64,000 nucleotides of DNA, from the NCBI GenBank assembly GCA_913777615.1, contig CAJYTK010000013.1, positions 310,001-374,000 on the forward strand. Reading direction: 5' to 3'. This document shows positions 9,729 to 17,901 of the stretch, in pieces. The notes beneath the pieces are model-generated. The model saw only the letters and a list, made by a program, of their open reading frames with translations, did not search any database and was not told where the DNA came from. Origin of the DNA: an uncultured Agrobacterium sp. Its GTDB lineage: Bacteria; Pseudomonadota; Alphaproteobacteria; Rhizobiales; Rhizobiaceae. The translations under genes were made by a program, and so were the position numbers. Every line of letters begins with the position of its first letter. Position 1 is the first letter of the stretch.

Positions 9729-10043
9729 TCAGACTGCGATAAAGGCTGCGTCGGCAGGCTTGTAACCTGTAGCATATTCGATTGTGGGGCCCGCTGCGCG
9801 AATGCGCTCACGCAGACGCGTCGGCCAAAGACGACCGTTTTCCTCCGCTACGTCGACAATGTTGACGTCCACAACCTTGTTGGCGGAGAAATCGCGCTTT
9901 CCGATCTCCTCCAGCGAAGCGACGGCTTCCGCATGACGCGCAACGAGAGAGGATTGCAGGTCCTCGTTCCATTCGCCATTTGCATCAAGCCAGACGGCGA
10001 TGCCATCGCTCAGACGATTGGCCGTCAGTACCTTATCAACCAT
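9729..10043 (-). CDS. DUF2849 family protein, sulfite-reductase associated
   Basis: A 104-residue protein beginning MVDKVLTANRLSDGIAVWLD, matching DUF2849. It lies between siroheme synthase and sulfite reductase, where the family is usually found in Rhizobiales, but its function has not been defined. It has no signal peptide, no membrane segment and no cysteines, which argues against an electron-carrier role. The start ATG 10043 overlaps the last codons of cysG (stop at 10036-10038), with GGAG 7 bp before it inside cysG. An upstream ATG at 10133 would overlap cysG by nearly 100 bp and is rejected. The gap to cysI is 8 bp. Confidence 0.9.
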   Translation of the reverse strand: MVDKVLTANRLSDGIAVWLDANGEWNEDLQSSLVARHAEAVASLEEIGKRDFSANKVVDVNIVDVAEENGRLWPTRLRERIRAAGPTIEYATGYKPADAAFIAV

Positions 10044-11496
10044 TTGCATACTCCTGTCCGACATGCGCATTGAGCGGTGACTTCGCCAAGGCTTCGGACC
10101 TTTCGAAATTCGCACCGGCGACCGCGTCGCCAATGATGACCATGACCGGACCCGTCAACTCGTCGCGATGCTCGAGGTCCGGCAAATCTTTGAGCGTGCC
10201 ATGCATCAGGCGACGATAGCTGCGGCTCGCATTCTCTATCACCGCGACCGTGGTTTCTTCACTCAGCCCCGCGCTCATCAGCCTTTTGGCGACCGAGGCC
10301 GCAACGCTTCGACCCATGTAGACGGCAATTGTGGCACCCGACACGGCAAGACGTGCCCAGTCCGGCAAAATATCCCCAGCGAGGTCATGACCAGTCGTGA
10401 AGATCAGCGAGGACGCAACGCCACGCAGCGTCAATGGCAATTCGAAATCTGCCGCAGCAGCGAAGGCAGATGTAATGCCAGGAACGACCTCGTAGCCGAT
10501 ACCGGCTTCGCGCAACGCCGCCATTTCCTCCGCCGCGCGACCATAAACGAGCGGATCGCCCGACTTCAGCCGAACCACACGCTTGCCCTGCAGCCCAAGC
10601 GACACGAGAAGACGATTGATGTCCGACTGGGACTTGGAATGACAGCCCTTGCGCTTACCGACTGACAGACGCTCCGCGTCGCGACGGCCCATATTGACGA
10701 TTTCCTGAGGGACAAGAGCGTCATACACGATGACATCCGCCTGCATTAGCACGCGCTGCGCCCGAAGCGTCAGCAGGTCTTCTGCGCCGGGACCTGCACC
10801 CACCAGCCACACGTAACCTTCCGGGCTTTCCGGCGAGAGAAGAAGTTTCTCGGCAGCTTGATGCGCAGCATCGACGTCGTTCTGGGCGACGGCATCCGCC
10901 ACGCTACCGGAGAAAAAGCGGCGCCAGAAATTTCGGCGCAGAGCGCCCTTTGGAATGCTGCGTTCTGCCGCGTCACGATATTCGACCGCCAGACGAGCCA
11001 GACGACCAAGGGACGGCGCCAACATCTGATCGATGCGCGCACGGACGATCTGGCCGAGTACGGGACCTGCACCCTCGGTGCAAATGGCCACAGCGAGTGG
11101 CGCGCGCGAAACGAGGCCAGGCGTATAGAAATCGCAATAGCCGGGCTGATCGACGGCGTTAGCGGGGATGGACTTCGCCCTCGCCACATCTACGATCTCC
11201 CGGTCCAGGACGTCGTCGCCGGTCGCTGCGAAAACTAGTGTCATACCCTCGACCTGACGGGCGTCGAATGGTTCGGCCACAACCCTAATCTGCTCCTTAT
11301 CGAGGAATGCAGCGTAATCGGTCTGTGGCTGGTCAGAGAAAGCGACGATCTGCGCATTCGTATTCGAGAGAAGACGTGCTTTCGCGTAGGCCTCATCGCC
11401 ATTGCCGAACACGGCGACGTGTTTCCCCTCTACCTTGAAAAAGGTCGGAAATGTCGTCAGGCGTTCGTCGCTACGAGAGGCTGGTGTTTCAAGCAT
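10036..11496 (-). CDS. cysG: Siroheme synthase (multifunctional CysG)
   Basis: A 486-residue fusion that makes siroheme, the prosthetic group of the sulfite reductase encoded two genes later. Residues about 15-120 form the Rossmann precorrin-2 dehydrogenase domain (VAVFGNGDEAYAKARLL in place of the more usual GGG motif), followed by the sirohydrochlorin ferrochelatase segment. From about residue 228 the uroporphyrinogen-III C-methyltransferase domain begins with VWLVGAGPGAEDLLTLRA, with VVRLKSGDPLVYGR and VVPGITSAFAAAA further on. It is the first gene of the minus-strand sulfur operon. The 228 bp upstream to the divergent deaminase gene should contain the promoter. Confidence 0.95.
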   Translation of the reverse strand: MLETPASRSDERLTTFPTFFKVEGKHVAVFGNGDEAYAKARLLSNTNAQIVAFSDQPQTDYAAFLDKEQIRVVAEPFDARQVEGMTLVFAATGDDVLDREIVDVARAKSIPANAVDQPGYCDFYTPGLVSRAPLAVAICTEGAGPVLGQIVRARIDQMLAPSLGRLARLAVEYRDAAERSIPKGALRRNFWRRFFSGSVADAVAQNDVDAAHQAAEKLLLSPESPEGYVWLVGAGPGAEDLLTLRAQRVLMQADVIVYDALVPQEIVNMGRRDAERLSVGKRKGCHSKSQSDINRLLVSLGLQGKRVVRLKSGDPLVYGRAAEEMAALREAGIGYEVVPGITSAFAAAADFELPLTLRGVASSLIFTTGHDLAGDILPDWARLAVSGATIAVYMGRSVAASVAKRLMSAGLSEETTVAVIENASRSYRRLMHGTLKDLPDLEHRDELTGPVMVIIGDAVAGANFERSEALAKSPLNAHVGQEYANG

Positions 11497-11724
11497 GGGC
11501 GCAATATCGCTTATCGATTAAAAAGGTTGAAGGCACGAAAATTCCTTCATTATAATGCCGTAGATTATTATTCTCCGGCAAGCCGTGTTTTTGAGGAAAA
11601 GCAACCGCGCGACCGAGCGGCAACACCATCCAAAGACCTGTATTTTCTATAAAATTTCTATATTTCTCGGACTCACCGACTCTCGCCGATCCAACACCTC
11701 AGACAAACGAACAAAGGTATTATC

Positions 11725-12312
11725 TTGACAGAGCAAACTCTAGCCTCTCGCCTTCTCGACGTTATAGAGCACGATATCCTGCCTTTGACGACCCGTGGTG
11801 TATCCTTGGGCAACAAGGTCTTTGGAGCCGCAATCCTGCGTAAATCGGATTTCTCGCTGGTGATTGCCGAAACCAATAACGAGCTCGAAAATCCGCTCTG
11901 GCACGGAGAGGTGCATACGCTCAAACGCTTCTACGAACTCGGTCAGAAGCCTGCCACAAAGGACCTGATTTTCCTCTCCACACATGAACCCTGTACGATG
12001 TGCATGTCGGCGATAACCTGGGCGGGGTTCGACAATTTCTATTCTTTCTTCAGCCATGAAGATTCCCGCGATGCATTTGCCATCCCGCACGATCTGAAAA
12101 TACTGAAGGAGGTCTTCGGTTTGGAGCCTGGAGGCTATAGGCGCAGTAATGCGTTCTGGAATTCGTACTTTATCGCAGATCTGGTAGAAGCAGCGGACGA
12201 ACCGGCAAAAACAAAGCTGCGGGAGCAGACGTCGCGGATCAAAGCCGTATATAATCGTCTTTCCAACAGCTATCAGTCGGGCAAATCCGACAACAACATC
12301 CCTTTGAATTGA
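11725..12312 (+). CDS. Nucleoside/nucleotide deaminase-fold zinc enzyme
   Basis: A 195-residue member of the cytidine/deoxycytidylate deaminase fold. The zinc and catalytic residues are His60-x-Glu62 in WHGEVHTL and Cys90/Cys93 in EPCTMC. The preceding segment SLGNKVFGAAILRK fits the family's first strands. The substrate is unclear: the protein is longer than guanine or tRNA-adenosine deaminases and has an extra C-terminal helical region (about 150-195). It starts at TTG 11725, preceded by AAAGG at 8 bp; no ATG fits. It is followed after 19 bp by mazG, so the two probably share a transcript, both acting on nucleotides or their by-products (inference). Confidence 0.85.
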   Translation: MTEQTLASRLLDVIEHDILPLTTRGVSLGNKVFGAAILRKSDFSLVIAETNNELENPLWHGEVHTLKRFYELGQKPATKDLIFLSTHEPCTMCMSAITWAGFDNFYSFFSHEDSRDAFAIPHDLKILKEVFGLEPGGYRRSNAFWNSYFIADLVEAADEPAKTKLREQTSRIKAVYNRLSNSYQSGKSDNNIPLN

Positions 12313-12331
12313 CAGTCCGGAAAGCAACGCC

Positions 12332-13168
12332 ATGGAAGCCTCGAAAGATATCGCCCGTCTCATCGAAATCATGGAGGCGTTGCGACATCCTGAAACAGGT
12401 TGCCCGTGGGATATTGTCCAGACATTCGAGACGATCAAACCCTATACGATCGAGGAAGCGTATGAGGTGGCGGACGCGATCGAACGCGACGATATGGACG
12501 ATCTTTGCGAGGAGCTGGGCGACCTGCTGCTACAGGTGGTCTTTCACTCCCGCATTGCGCAGGAAATGGGGGCTTTTTCGTTCGAAGATGTGGTTCATGC
12601 CGTTACCTCCAAAATGATCCGCCGGCACCCGCATGTCTTCGCGGTATCGGATGCGGACACGCCTGAATCCGTCAAACTACAATGGGATCAGATCAAAAGC
12701 GCTGAGAAGCGCGAGCGTTTGGAACGGCGCGCACGACGCGGCATCAGCGAAGATCCCAAAGCGGGTTTCCTCGGCTCCATACAGCGCAGCCAGCCTGCCC
12801 TGACCGAGGCTTTAAAGCTTCAGGAGCAGGCGGCGCGCGTTGGCTTCGACTGGTCTGCCGCCGAACCGATCCTGGACAAAATCGAAGAGGAAATCGGAGA
12901 GCTGAGGCAGGCTCTTGCAGAAGGCGATACGAGCCGTATCAGCGACGAACTCGGTGATCTTATCTTTGCTGTCGTCAATATTGGCCGTCATGTCAAAACC
13001 GATTCCGAAAACGCGCTGCGTGGCACCAATACAAAGTTTAGACGGCGTTTCAGGCACATCGAAACCTCGCTCACAGAATCCGGTCAGACATTGGAGGCGG
13101 CTAGTCTGGAGAGAATGGAAGCGCTATGGCAAGCCGCCAAAGAGATCGAGCGAAAGCTCGACGTTTAG
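12332..13168 (+). CDS. mazG: Nucleoside triphosphate pyrophosphohydrolase
   Basis: A 278-residue MazG with two MazG domains. The first contains the metal-binding set Glu41, Glu42, Glu45 and Glu61/Asp64 in IEEAYEVADAIE and CEELGDLLLQ, preceded by GCPWD. The second, near residues 185-220, repeats the pattern in EEEIGELRQAL and SDELGDLIFAVVN. The enzyme hydrolyses NTPs and dNTPs to NMP and pyrophosphate, a housecleaning and stringent-response-related role. Length matches the long E. coli-type MazG. It converges on the GGDEF gene 35 bp downstream; no convincing terminator separates them. Confidence 0.95.
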   Translation: MEASKDIARLIEIMEALRHPETGCPWDIVQTFETIKPYTIEEAYEVADAIERDDMDDLCEELGDLLLQVVFHSRIAQEMGAFSFEDVVHAVTSKMIRRHPHVFAVSDADTPESVKLQWDQIKSAEKRERLERRARRGISEDPKAGFLGSIQRSQPALTEALKLQEQAARVGFDWSAAEPILDKIEEEIGELRQALAEGDTSRISDELGDLIFAVVNIGRHVKTDSENALRGTNTKFRRRFRHIETSLTESGQTLEAASLERMEALWQAAKEIERKLDV

Positions 13169-13203
13169 CAAGGCCTGCTTGCCTGATGCCGACCTAAGGG
13201 ACG

Positions 13204-14388
13204 CTACGAATAACCAATCCGCTCCTGGAACTGCTTGTCTGTGAAATGATCGGGTTGATATAGCGTCACGCGGTTACGGCCGGATGACTTCGATGCATAG
13301 AGCGCGATATCGGCTTTCTTGATCAGTGACATAGCGGTACTCGCCTTGTCGTCGCAGACTGCTACCCCGATACTCAATGTTGCCGTTACCATTTGATCGT
13401 CGATCTCATGTTGTAAGGAGCTCACGATCTTTTGGAGCGAACCCGCCAGCGCAACCGCGTCATCCTTACCCATGCCGGGCTGAAAGAGAATGAATTCCTC
13501 TCCACCAAAGCGGGCGAAACTGTCTACCGGACGAATTCGGGTGAAAAGCTCCCTGGCAACACGGGCCAGTATCTCATCGCCGGCCAGATGACCGAAGTTA
13601 TCGTTGATATGCTTGAAGTGGTCGATATCGATCATAGCGATCGCATCGCCGTATCGTACCGTCTGTGGAAGACGCGAACTGAAGGAGTGTCTGTTTGGCA
13701 CGCCAGTCAAAACATCGAGCCCAACCAGCCTTTGAAGGCGCTCTTCCGCGCGTTCCTTGACGAGAGCCATGACGAAGAAAGCAATAGCGAAATGACAGAC
13801 GATGGAGGCAAAAAACGCATTTCGCGGGATGCTTACGGCAGAGCGCGGCAGCGAAACGCCGATCGCCACCAGGATCATCAGAGCAGCGACAATGAATATC
13901 GATATTGCCAGTGGCTTCCTGACAGGCAGTGGTTCAGCGACATTATCGGCATAGACGATCCATGCGCAGGCGAGCAGCATCGCTGCAGCGGTAGCCTGAA
14001 ATGCGATCGTCCTGGACTGCGAAAACTGATAGAGACCGGAAACCAGAAGCAGTAGACAGACGACGACGGGTAGAAACAAAACGAGCCACTCCCGGTTTGT
14101 TTTGCGCTGCCGGCTGATACGGCACGTCCCAAGCCAAAAAACGGCGTATCCGATAAGACCGACAAATGTCCCCGCAGAGGCGCAGAGGGCTTCGTGTTGT
14201 GGAACGAAAGCCTGAACACTGACGAGGATTGATGCGGTCGCGACAAGGGAAAAACCTATGGCAAGGAGCCCTAGGCCAACACTTTCTCTGGATCGAGACC
14301 GCACATAGATGAAACAGAGCGCGGCAACCACAAAGGAAAGCTTGTGCAAAATAAGAACAGTCGGAAGGTCCAGCTCGGGTAACATCAA
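13204..14388 (-). CDS. Membrane-anchored diguanylate cyclase (GGDEF)
   Basis: 394 residues. The N-terminal half has about seven hydrophobic segments (roughly 12-30, 36-60, 70-88, 101-121, 128-147, 160-180, 192-211), and residues about 220-385 are a GGDEF domain. The catalytic motif is intact as GGEEF (295-299), with the metal-binding IDIDHFKHIND upstream. An RxxD allosteric I-site (Arg286-Asp289) sits exactly five residues before GGEEF. It should make c-di-GMP and be product-inhibited. The membrane half does not obviously match a named sensor module to me, so the signal is unknown. A PilZ-domain protein at 46555 is a possible c-di-GMP effector in this window. Confidence 0.92.
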   Translation of the reverse strand: MMLPELDLPTVLILHKLSFVVAALCFIYVRSRSRESVGLGLLAIGFSLVATASILVSVQAFVPQHEALCASAGTFVGLIGYAVFWLGTCRISRQRKTNREWLVLFLPVVVCLLLLVSGLYQFSQSRTIAFQATAAAMLLACAWIVYADNVAEPLPVRKPLAISIFIVAALMILVAIGVSLPRSAVSIPRNAFFASIVCHFAIAFFVMALVKERAEERLQRLVGLDVLTGVPNRHSFSSRLPQTVRYGDAIAMIDIDHFKHINDNFGHLAGDEILARVARELFTRIRPVDSFARFGGEEFILFQPGMGKDDAVALAGSLQKIVSSLQHEIDDQMVTATLSIGVAVCDDKASTAMSLIKKADIALYASKSSGRNRVTLYQPDHFTDKQFQERIGYS

Positions 14389-14521
14389 TACTCGCTCACG
14401 TCATAAATGCTGGCCGACCGGAACTCTATTCCTATCGCATTGCTGAAAATTGCGTAGAATTATCAATATCTCTTGCATAAGTCTTACGTCGTAGCACGAG
14501 ACTATGTCTTCTCAAGCCGGC

Positions 14522-15964
14522 TTAGCGCTCCCACTCCTCTGCCTGCGACTTGACGGTCAGTCCCAGCTTCCGTTCAAGTGCAGCGCCCTGCTCTTCAGAC
14601 AATCTTATATCAAGCACGACCGAACCATCCTCACGGTCCTCCCGCCCATCCACGATAGCATTGTCATACACCCAGGACAGAAGTGGAAGTTGGTCGATAC
14701 TCAGAACGATCGTCGTTTCAGTCAACACACCGGATAGCCGAACCGATATGTCGTCCATCAGCGCGTCGACGCCCTCACCGCTCAGTGCAGAGACCGCGCG
14801 AACATTGGCCCGGCCGTCCGCCTTCTGCAGGATCGCATCATGCGCTTCCGGCTCGAGACGGTCTACCTTGTTCCACACCTCTATGATGCGCTCCTCAGCG
14901 ACTTTCTCATCAATGCCGAGATCTGCGAGAATGCGCATGACGTCTCCCGCCTGTGCGGCGTTGTCGGGATCCGACATGTCTCGCACATGCAGAACGAGGT
15001 CGGCTTCCAGCACCTCTTCCAGCGTCGCGCGGAAAGCGGCGACCAAGTGGGTTGGCAGATCGGAGATGAAGCCAACTGTGTCTGAAAGAATGACGGTGCG
15101 CCCATGCGGAAGTTTCATGCGGCGAAGCGTGGGGTCCAGCGTGGCGAAAAGCATGTCCTCGGCAAGGACCCCAGCGCCTGTGATACGATTGAAGAGCGTC
15201 GATTTCCCGGCATTGGTATAACCGACAAGGGCCACGATTGGATGCGGAACCTTGCGACGCTTGGCGCGGTGAAGCTGGCGGGTTCGCACGACCTGCTCCA
15301 GTTCACGCTCAAGGCGCACGATACGCTCCTGAAGAAGACGCCTGTCCGCCTCAATCTGCGTCTCACCCGGACCGCCCATGAAGCCCGCACCGCCGCGCTG
15401 ACGTTCAAGGTGGGTCCAGCTTCTGACGAGGCGTCCTTTCTGGTAATTGAGATGGGCTAGGTCGACCTGAAGCGTCCCTTCTTTCGTCGACGCTCTGCGC
15501 CCGAAGATTTCCAGGATGAGACCGGTCCTGTCGATAACCTTCGAGTTCCACTGCTTTTCCAGATTGCGCTGTTGAACAGGCGTTAAAGGATGGTCGATGA
15601 TGACGAGACCAGCATCCGTCTCGTCCAGAAGATGGCCAATTTCCTCAATCTTGCCTGTGCCGAAGAGCGTGGCGGGACGAGGTTGGTTGACGGAAACGAT
15701 CAATCCCTGCGTGACCGTAAGATCAATGGCGAGCGCCAGACCTTTGGCCTCTTCAAGCTTTGCTTCCATTGATCGCATCGGCGTGGTCGCAGTCACCTCG
15801 CGGTTATCGCGCTGCTGCTTCAGCTGCGGCACGAGAACGACCGCGCGCATGTCGTCGCGGCGCTTTTCAAGCTCGGGAATTATGGATTCGTTCGACGTAT
15901 CACGCGTAGAAATGTGCTGGCCTTTCAATTTTGGGGTGCCAGTCTGACATATAGGCAGATGCAC
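14522..15964 (-). CDS. hflX: GTPase HflX
   Basis: A ribosome-associated GTPase involved in rescue or splitting of stalled 70S ribosomes. The N-terminal HflX domain contains PATLFGTGKIEEI and the linker GGAGFMGGPGETQIE. The G domain has G1 GYTNAGKST (from residue 248 of the longest frame), G3 DTVGF and G4 NKVD. The longest frame begins at GTG 15964, inside the T-run of the hfq terminator, so the true start is probably further in. Candidates are ATT 15913 (AAAGG at 7 bp), TTG 15928 or ATG 15850; the conserved-looking sequence starts before ATG 15850. It follows hfq, as in many proteobacteria, but a terminator separates them. Confidence 0.93.
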   Translation of the reverse strand: MHLPICQTGTPKLKGQHISTRDTSNESIIPELEKRRDDMRAVVLVPQLKQQRDNREVTATTPMRSMEAKLEEAKGLALAIDLTVTQGLIVSVNQPRPATLFGTGKIEEIGHLLDETDAGLVIIDHPLTPVQQRNLEKQWNSKVIDRTGLILEIFGRRASTKEGTLQVDLAHLNYQKGRLVRSWTHLERQRGGAGFMGGPGETQIEADRRLLQERIVRLERELEQVVRTRQLHRAKRRKVPHPIVALVGYTNAGKSTLFNRITGAGVLAEDMLFATLDPTLRRMKLPHGRTVILSDTVGFISDLPTHLVAAFRATLEEVLEADLVLHVRDMSDPDNAAQAGDVMRILADLGIDEKVAEERIIEVWNKVDRLEPEAHDAILQKADGRANVRAVSALSGEGVDALMDDISVRLSGVLTETTIVLSIDQLPLLSWVYDNAIVDGREDREDGSVVLDIRLSEEQGAALERKLGLTVKSQAEEWER

Positions 15965-16001
15965 AACAAAAACAACGGAGCTCGATCAAGAGTTCCGTTG
16001 T
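15965..16001 (-). terminator. Terminator downstream of hfq
   Basis: On the minus strand, ACAACGGA pairs with TCCGTTGT (complement of 15994-16001 and 15972-15979), and the inner bases ACTC/GAGC give further partial pairing. This is followed by TTTTTGTTG. It lies about 45 bp past the hfq stop codon and directly before hflX, so hflX is transcribed by readthrough or from its own promoter. Confidence 0.75.
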
Positions 16002-16047
16002 CGATTGTCGCAAGTCCGAATGCCGGGAACGTCTTAGTAACGGTGAA

Positions 16048-16290
16048 TCAGGCGGCGCCTTCTTCTGTTTCGAACATCTGCATCGGCTGGCCCGGCATGA
16101 TGGTGGAAATCGCATGCTTGTAGACCAACTGCGAATGTCCATCGCGGCGCAAAAGCACGCAGAAATTGTCAAAAGACGTCACAACACCCGTCAGCTTGAC
16201 GCCGTTGATCAGGAAAATAGTCAACGAAATCTTCTGCTTACGAACAGTGTTGAGAAAAAGATCTTGCAGGTTTTGAGAACGTTCCGCCAT
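16048..16290 (-). CDS. hfq: RNA chaperone Hfq
   Basis: An 80-residue Sm-like protein forming a hexameric ring that pairs small RNAs with mRNAs and affects nitrogen fixation genes in this group. Sm1 residues are in [19 protein letters not shown] and [11 protein letters not shown]. The Sm2 motif reads YKHAIST, the alphaproteobacterial counterpart of the YKHA box. The C-terminal tail is short (about 15 residues after Sm2), as usual for Rhizobiales. The 188-bp gap to trkA upstream holds its promoter; a short hairpin CCCGG/CCGGG lies in the leader just before the start. It is followed by its own terminator. Confidence 0.98.
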   Translation of the reverse strand: MAERSQNLQDLFLNTVRKQKISLTIFLINGVKLTGVVTSFDNFCVLLRRDGHSQLVYKHAISTIMPGQPMQMFETEEGAA

Positions 16291-16478
16291 AGCGCCGCTT
16301 CTTTCTTTTTTGCCCGGATGGGAGACCGGGAATTCAAATAATCAATAATGCTATTCCTCTGGCCAAGCCCCCTGCCAGTGGGTGAAACTCTGGTACCAAA
16401 TCGCGATGTCTTCCGCAATGTCGAAAAACTTACTCTATTTTCTGATATGACGCAGATGCAGGGCGTTCTCCTACCGAG

Positions 16479-17855
16479 CTAGAAGTACTGCAGCGACACT
16501 CTAAATAGTTGTTCGACATCGCGCACGGAGTCTGCCGAGGCGAACAGGATGACCCGGTCCTTGGCCTTGATTTTCATATTCCCATCCGGTCGCAAAACCA
16601 TCTTGTCGCGATAGACAGCACCTATCCGAATGCCCTCAGGAAGATCGATCTCACGCAAAGCCTGTCCAACTAGCGGAGAGGTTTCAAGCGCCTCGGCCTC
16701 GATGATTTCGCCATTGCCACGCTGCACTGCGTAGACAGAGCGAATGCGGCCCTTGCGAACATGCTGCAGGACCCGGGAAATCGTTACCGCTCGAGGATTG
16801 ATATACGCATCCAGGGCCAGTGATTTTGCCGCATCATGAAAAGAGCTCGCGTTCAACAGCGCTAGGTTCGACTTGCAGCCCATCTGCTTGGCCATGACGG
16901 CGCCGAGAATATTGGTCTGGTCGTTGTTGGTCAGCGTCACGATCAGGTCGGCATCCTGGATATCGGCCTGATGAAGGATTTTCTGATCCAAGACTGAGCC
17001 GTGCAGAACGATCGTCGAGTTAAGATTTTCAGAGGCGGCAATGGCCTTGTCGCGATTGAACTCGATGATCTTGACGCGCGTCTTTGGCTGCAATTGCTCG
17101 ATGGAGCGCGCTACGTATTGTCCGATATTGCCGCCGCCGGCGATGACGATCTTGTGCGCTTCCTGCTCTACGTGTCCGAAAAGACCAAGCGTGCGACGCG
17201 CATGTTGGCGTTGGCAGATGACATAGGCGAGATCGCCCGTGCGCAATTGCTCGGATGAATCGACCGACTTCAGGTGCCCGTTACGAAATACACCGACGAC
17301 GGTTGCCACAAGGTCTGGAAAGAGCTGGCTCAACTGCTGCAATGGCGTATTGACGACGGGACAATCCTCCATGCATTCGATTGCCAGCATGGATACATTG
17401 TCATCGGCAAAACGCACCACGTCCGTCGCCCCTGGAAACGCGATCCGCCGCAGGACCATCTTGCCGACTTCAATTTCGGGCGAGATCGTCACATCGATGG
17501 ACATGTTCTCGCGACTGAAGAGGTCGCCATATTCGGGTGCGAGATAACTCTGATCTCGAATACGAGCGATCTTTGTCGGGACACTGAAAAGTGCGTGCGC
17601 GACCTCGCACGCAACGATATTGATTTCGTCATAAAGCGTGACGGCAATGATCATATCGGCCTGATCAGCACCGGCCTTCGCCAGAATATCCGGATGCGAG
17701 CCGTGACCGACATAGCCACGAACGTCAAGCGTTTCGGTGATTGCTGAAATAAGTTCGGCAGAAGTGTCGATGACCGAGACTTCATTGTCTTCTCGGGACA
17801 GCTGCTCGGCAATGCCGTAACCCACCTGCCCCGCTCCGCAAATGATGACCCTCAT
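16479..17855 (-). CDS. trkA: Trk potassium transporter regulatory subunit TrkA
   Basis: 458 residues with two RCK units: Rossmann NAD(H)-binding TrkA-N domains starting RVIICGAGQVGYGIAEQL at the N-terminus and VIAGGGNIGQYVARS near residue 233, each followed by a TrkA-C domain. It is a cytoplasmic peripheral protein that gates the TrkH/TrkG potassium channel; no trkH is in this window. It lies 46 bp after ntrX and ahead of hfq, the conserved order in alphaproteobacteria. Length and both glycine motifs are intact. Confidence 0.96.
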   Translation of the reverse strand: MRVIICGAGQVGYGIAEQLSREDNEVSVIDTSAELISAITETLDVRGYVGHGSHPDILAKAGADQADMIIAVTLYDEINIVACEVAHALFSVPTKIARIRDQSYLAPEYGDLFSRENMSIDVTISPEIEVGKMVLRRIAFPGATDVVRFADDNVSMLAIECMEDCPVVNTPLQQLSQLFPDLVATVVGVFRNGHLKSVDSSEQLRTGDLAYVICQRQHARRTLGLFGHVEQEAHKIVIAGGGNIGQYVARSIEQLQPKTRVKIIEFNRDKAIAASENLNSTIVLHGSVLDQKILHQADIQDADLIVTLTNNDQTNILGAVMAKQMGCKSNLALLNASSFHDAAKSLALDAYINPRAVTISRVLQHVRKGRIRSVYAVQRGNGEIIEAEALETSPLVGQALREIDLPEGIRIGAVYRDKMVLRPDGNMKIKAKDRVILFASADSVRDVEQLFRVSLQYF

Positions 17856-17901
17856 GCGCCCTCTCCCGGACTATATAGAGAACGCGTAGCGCATGCGCTC
17901 A

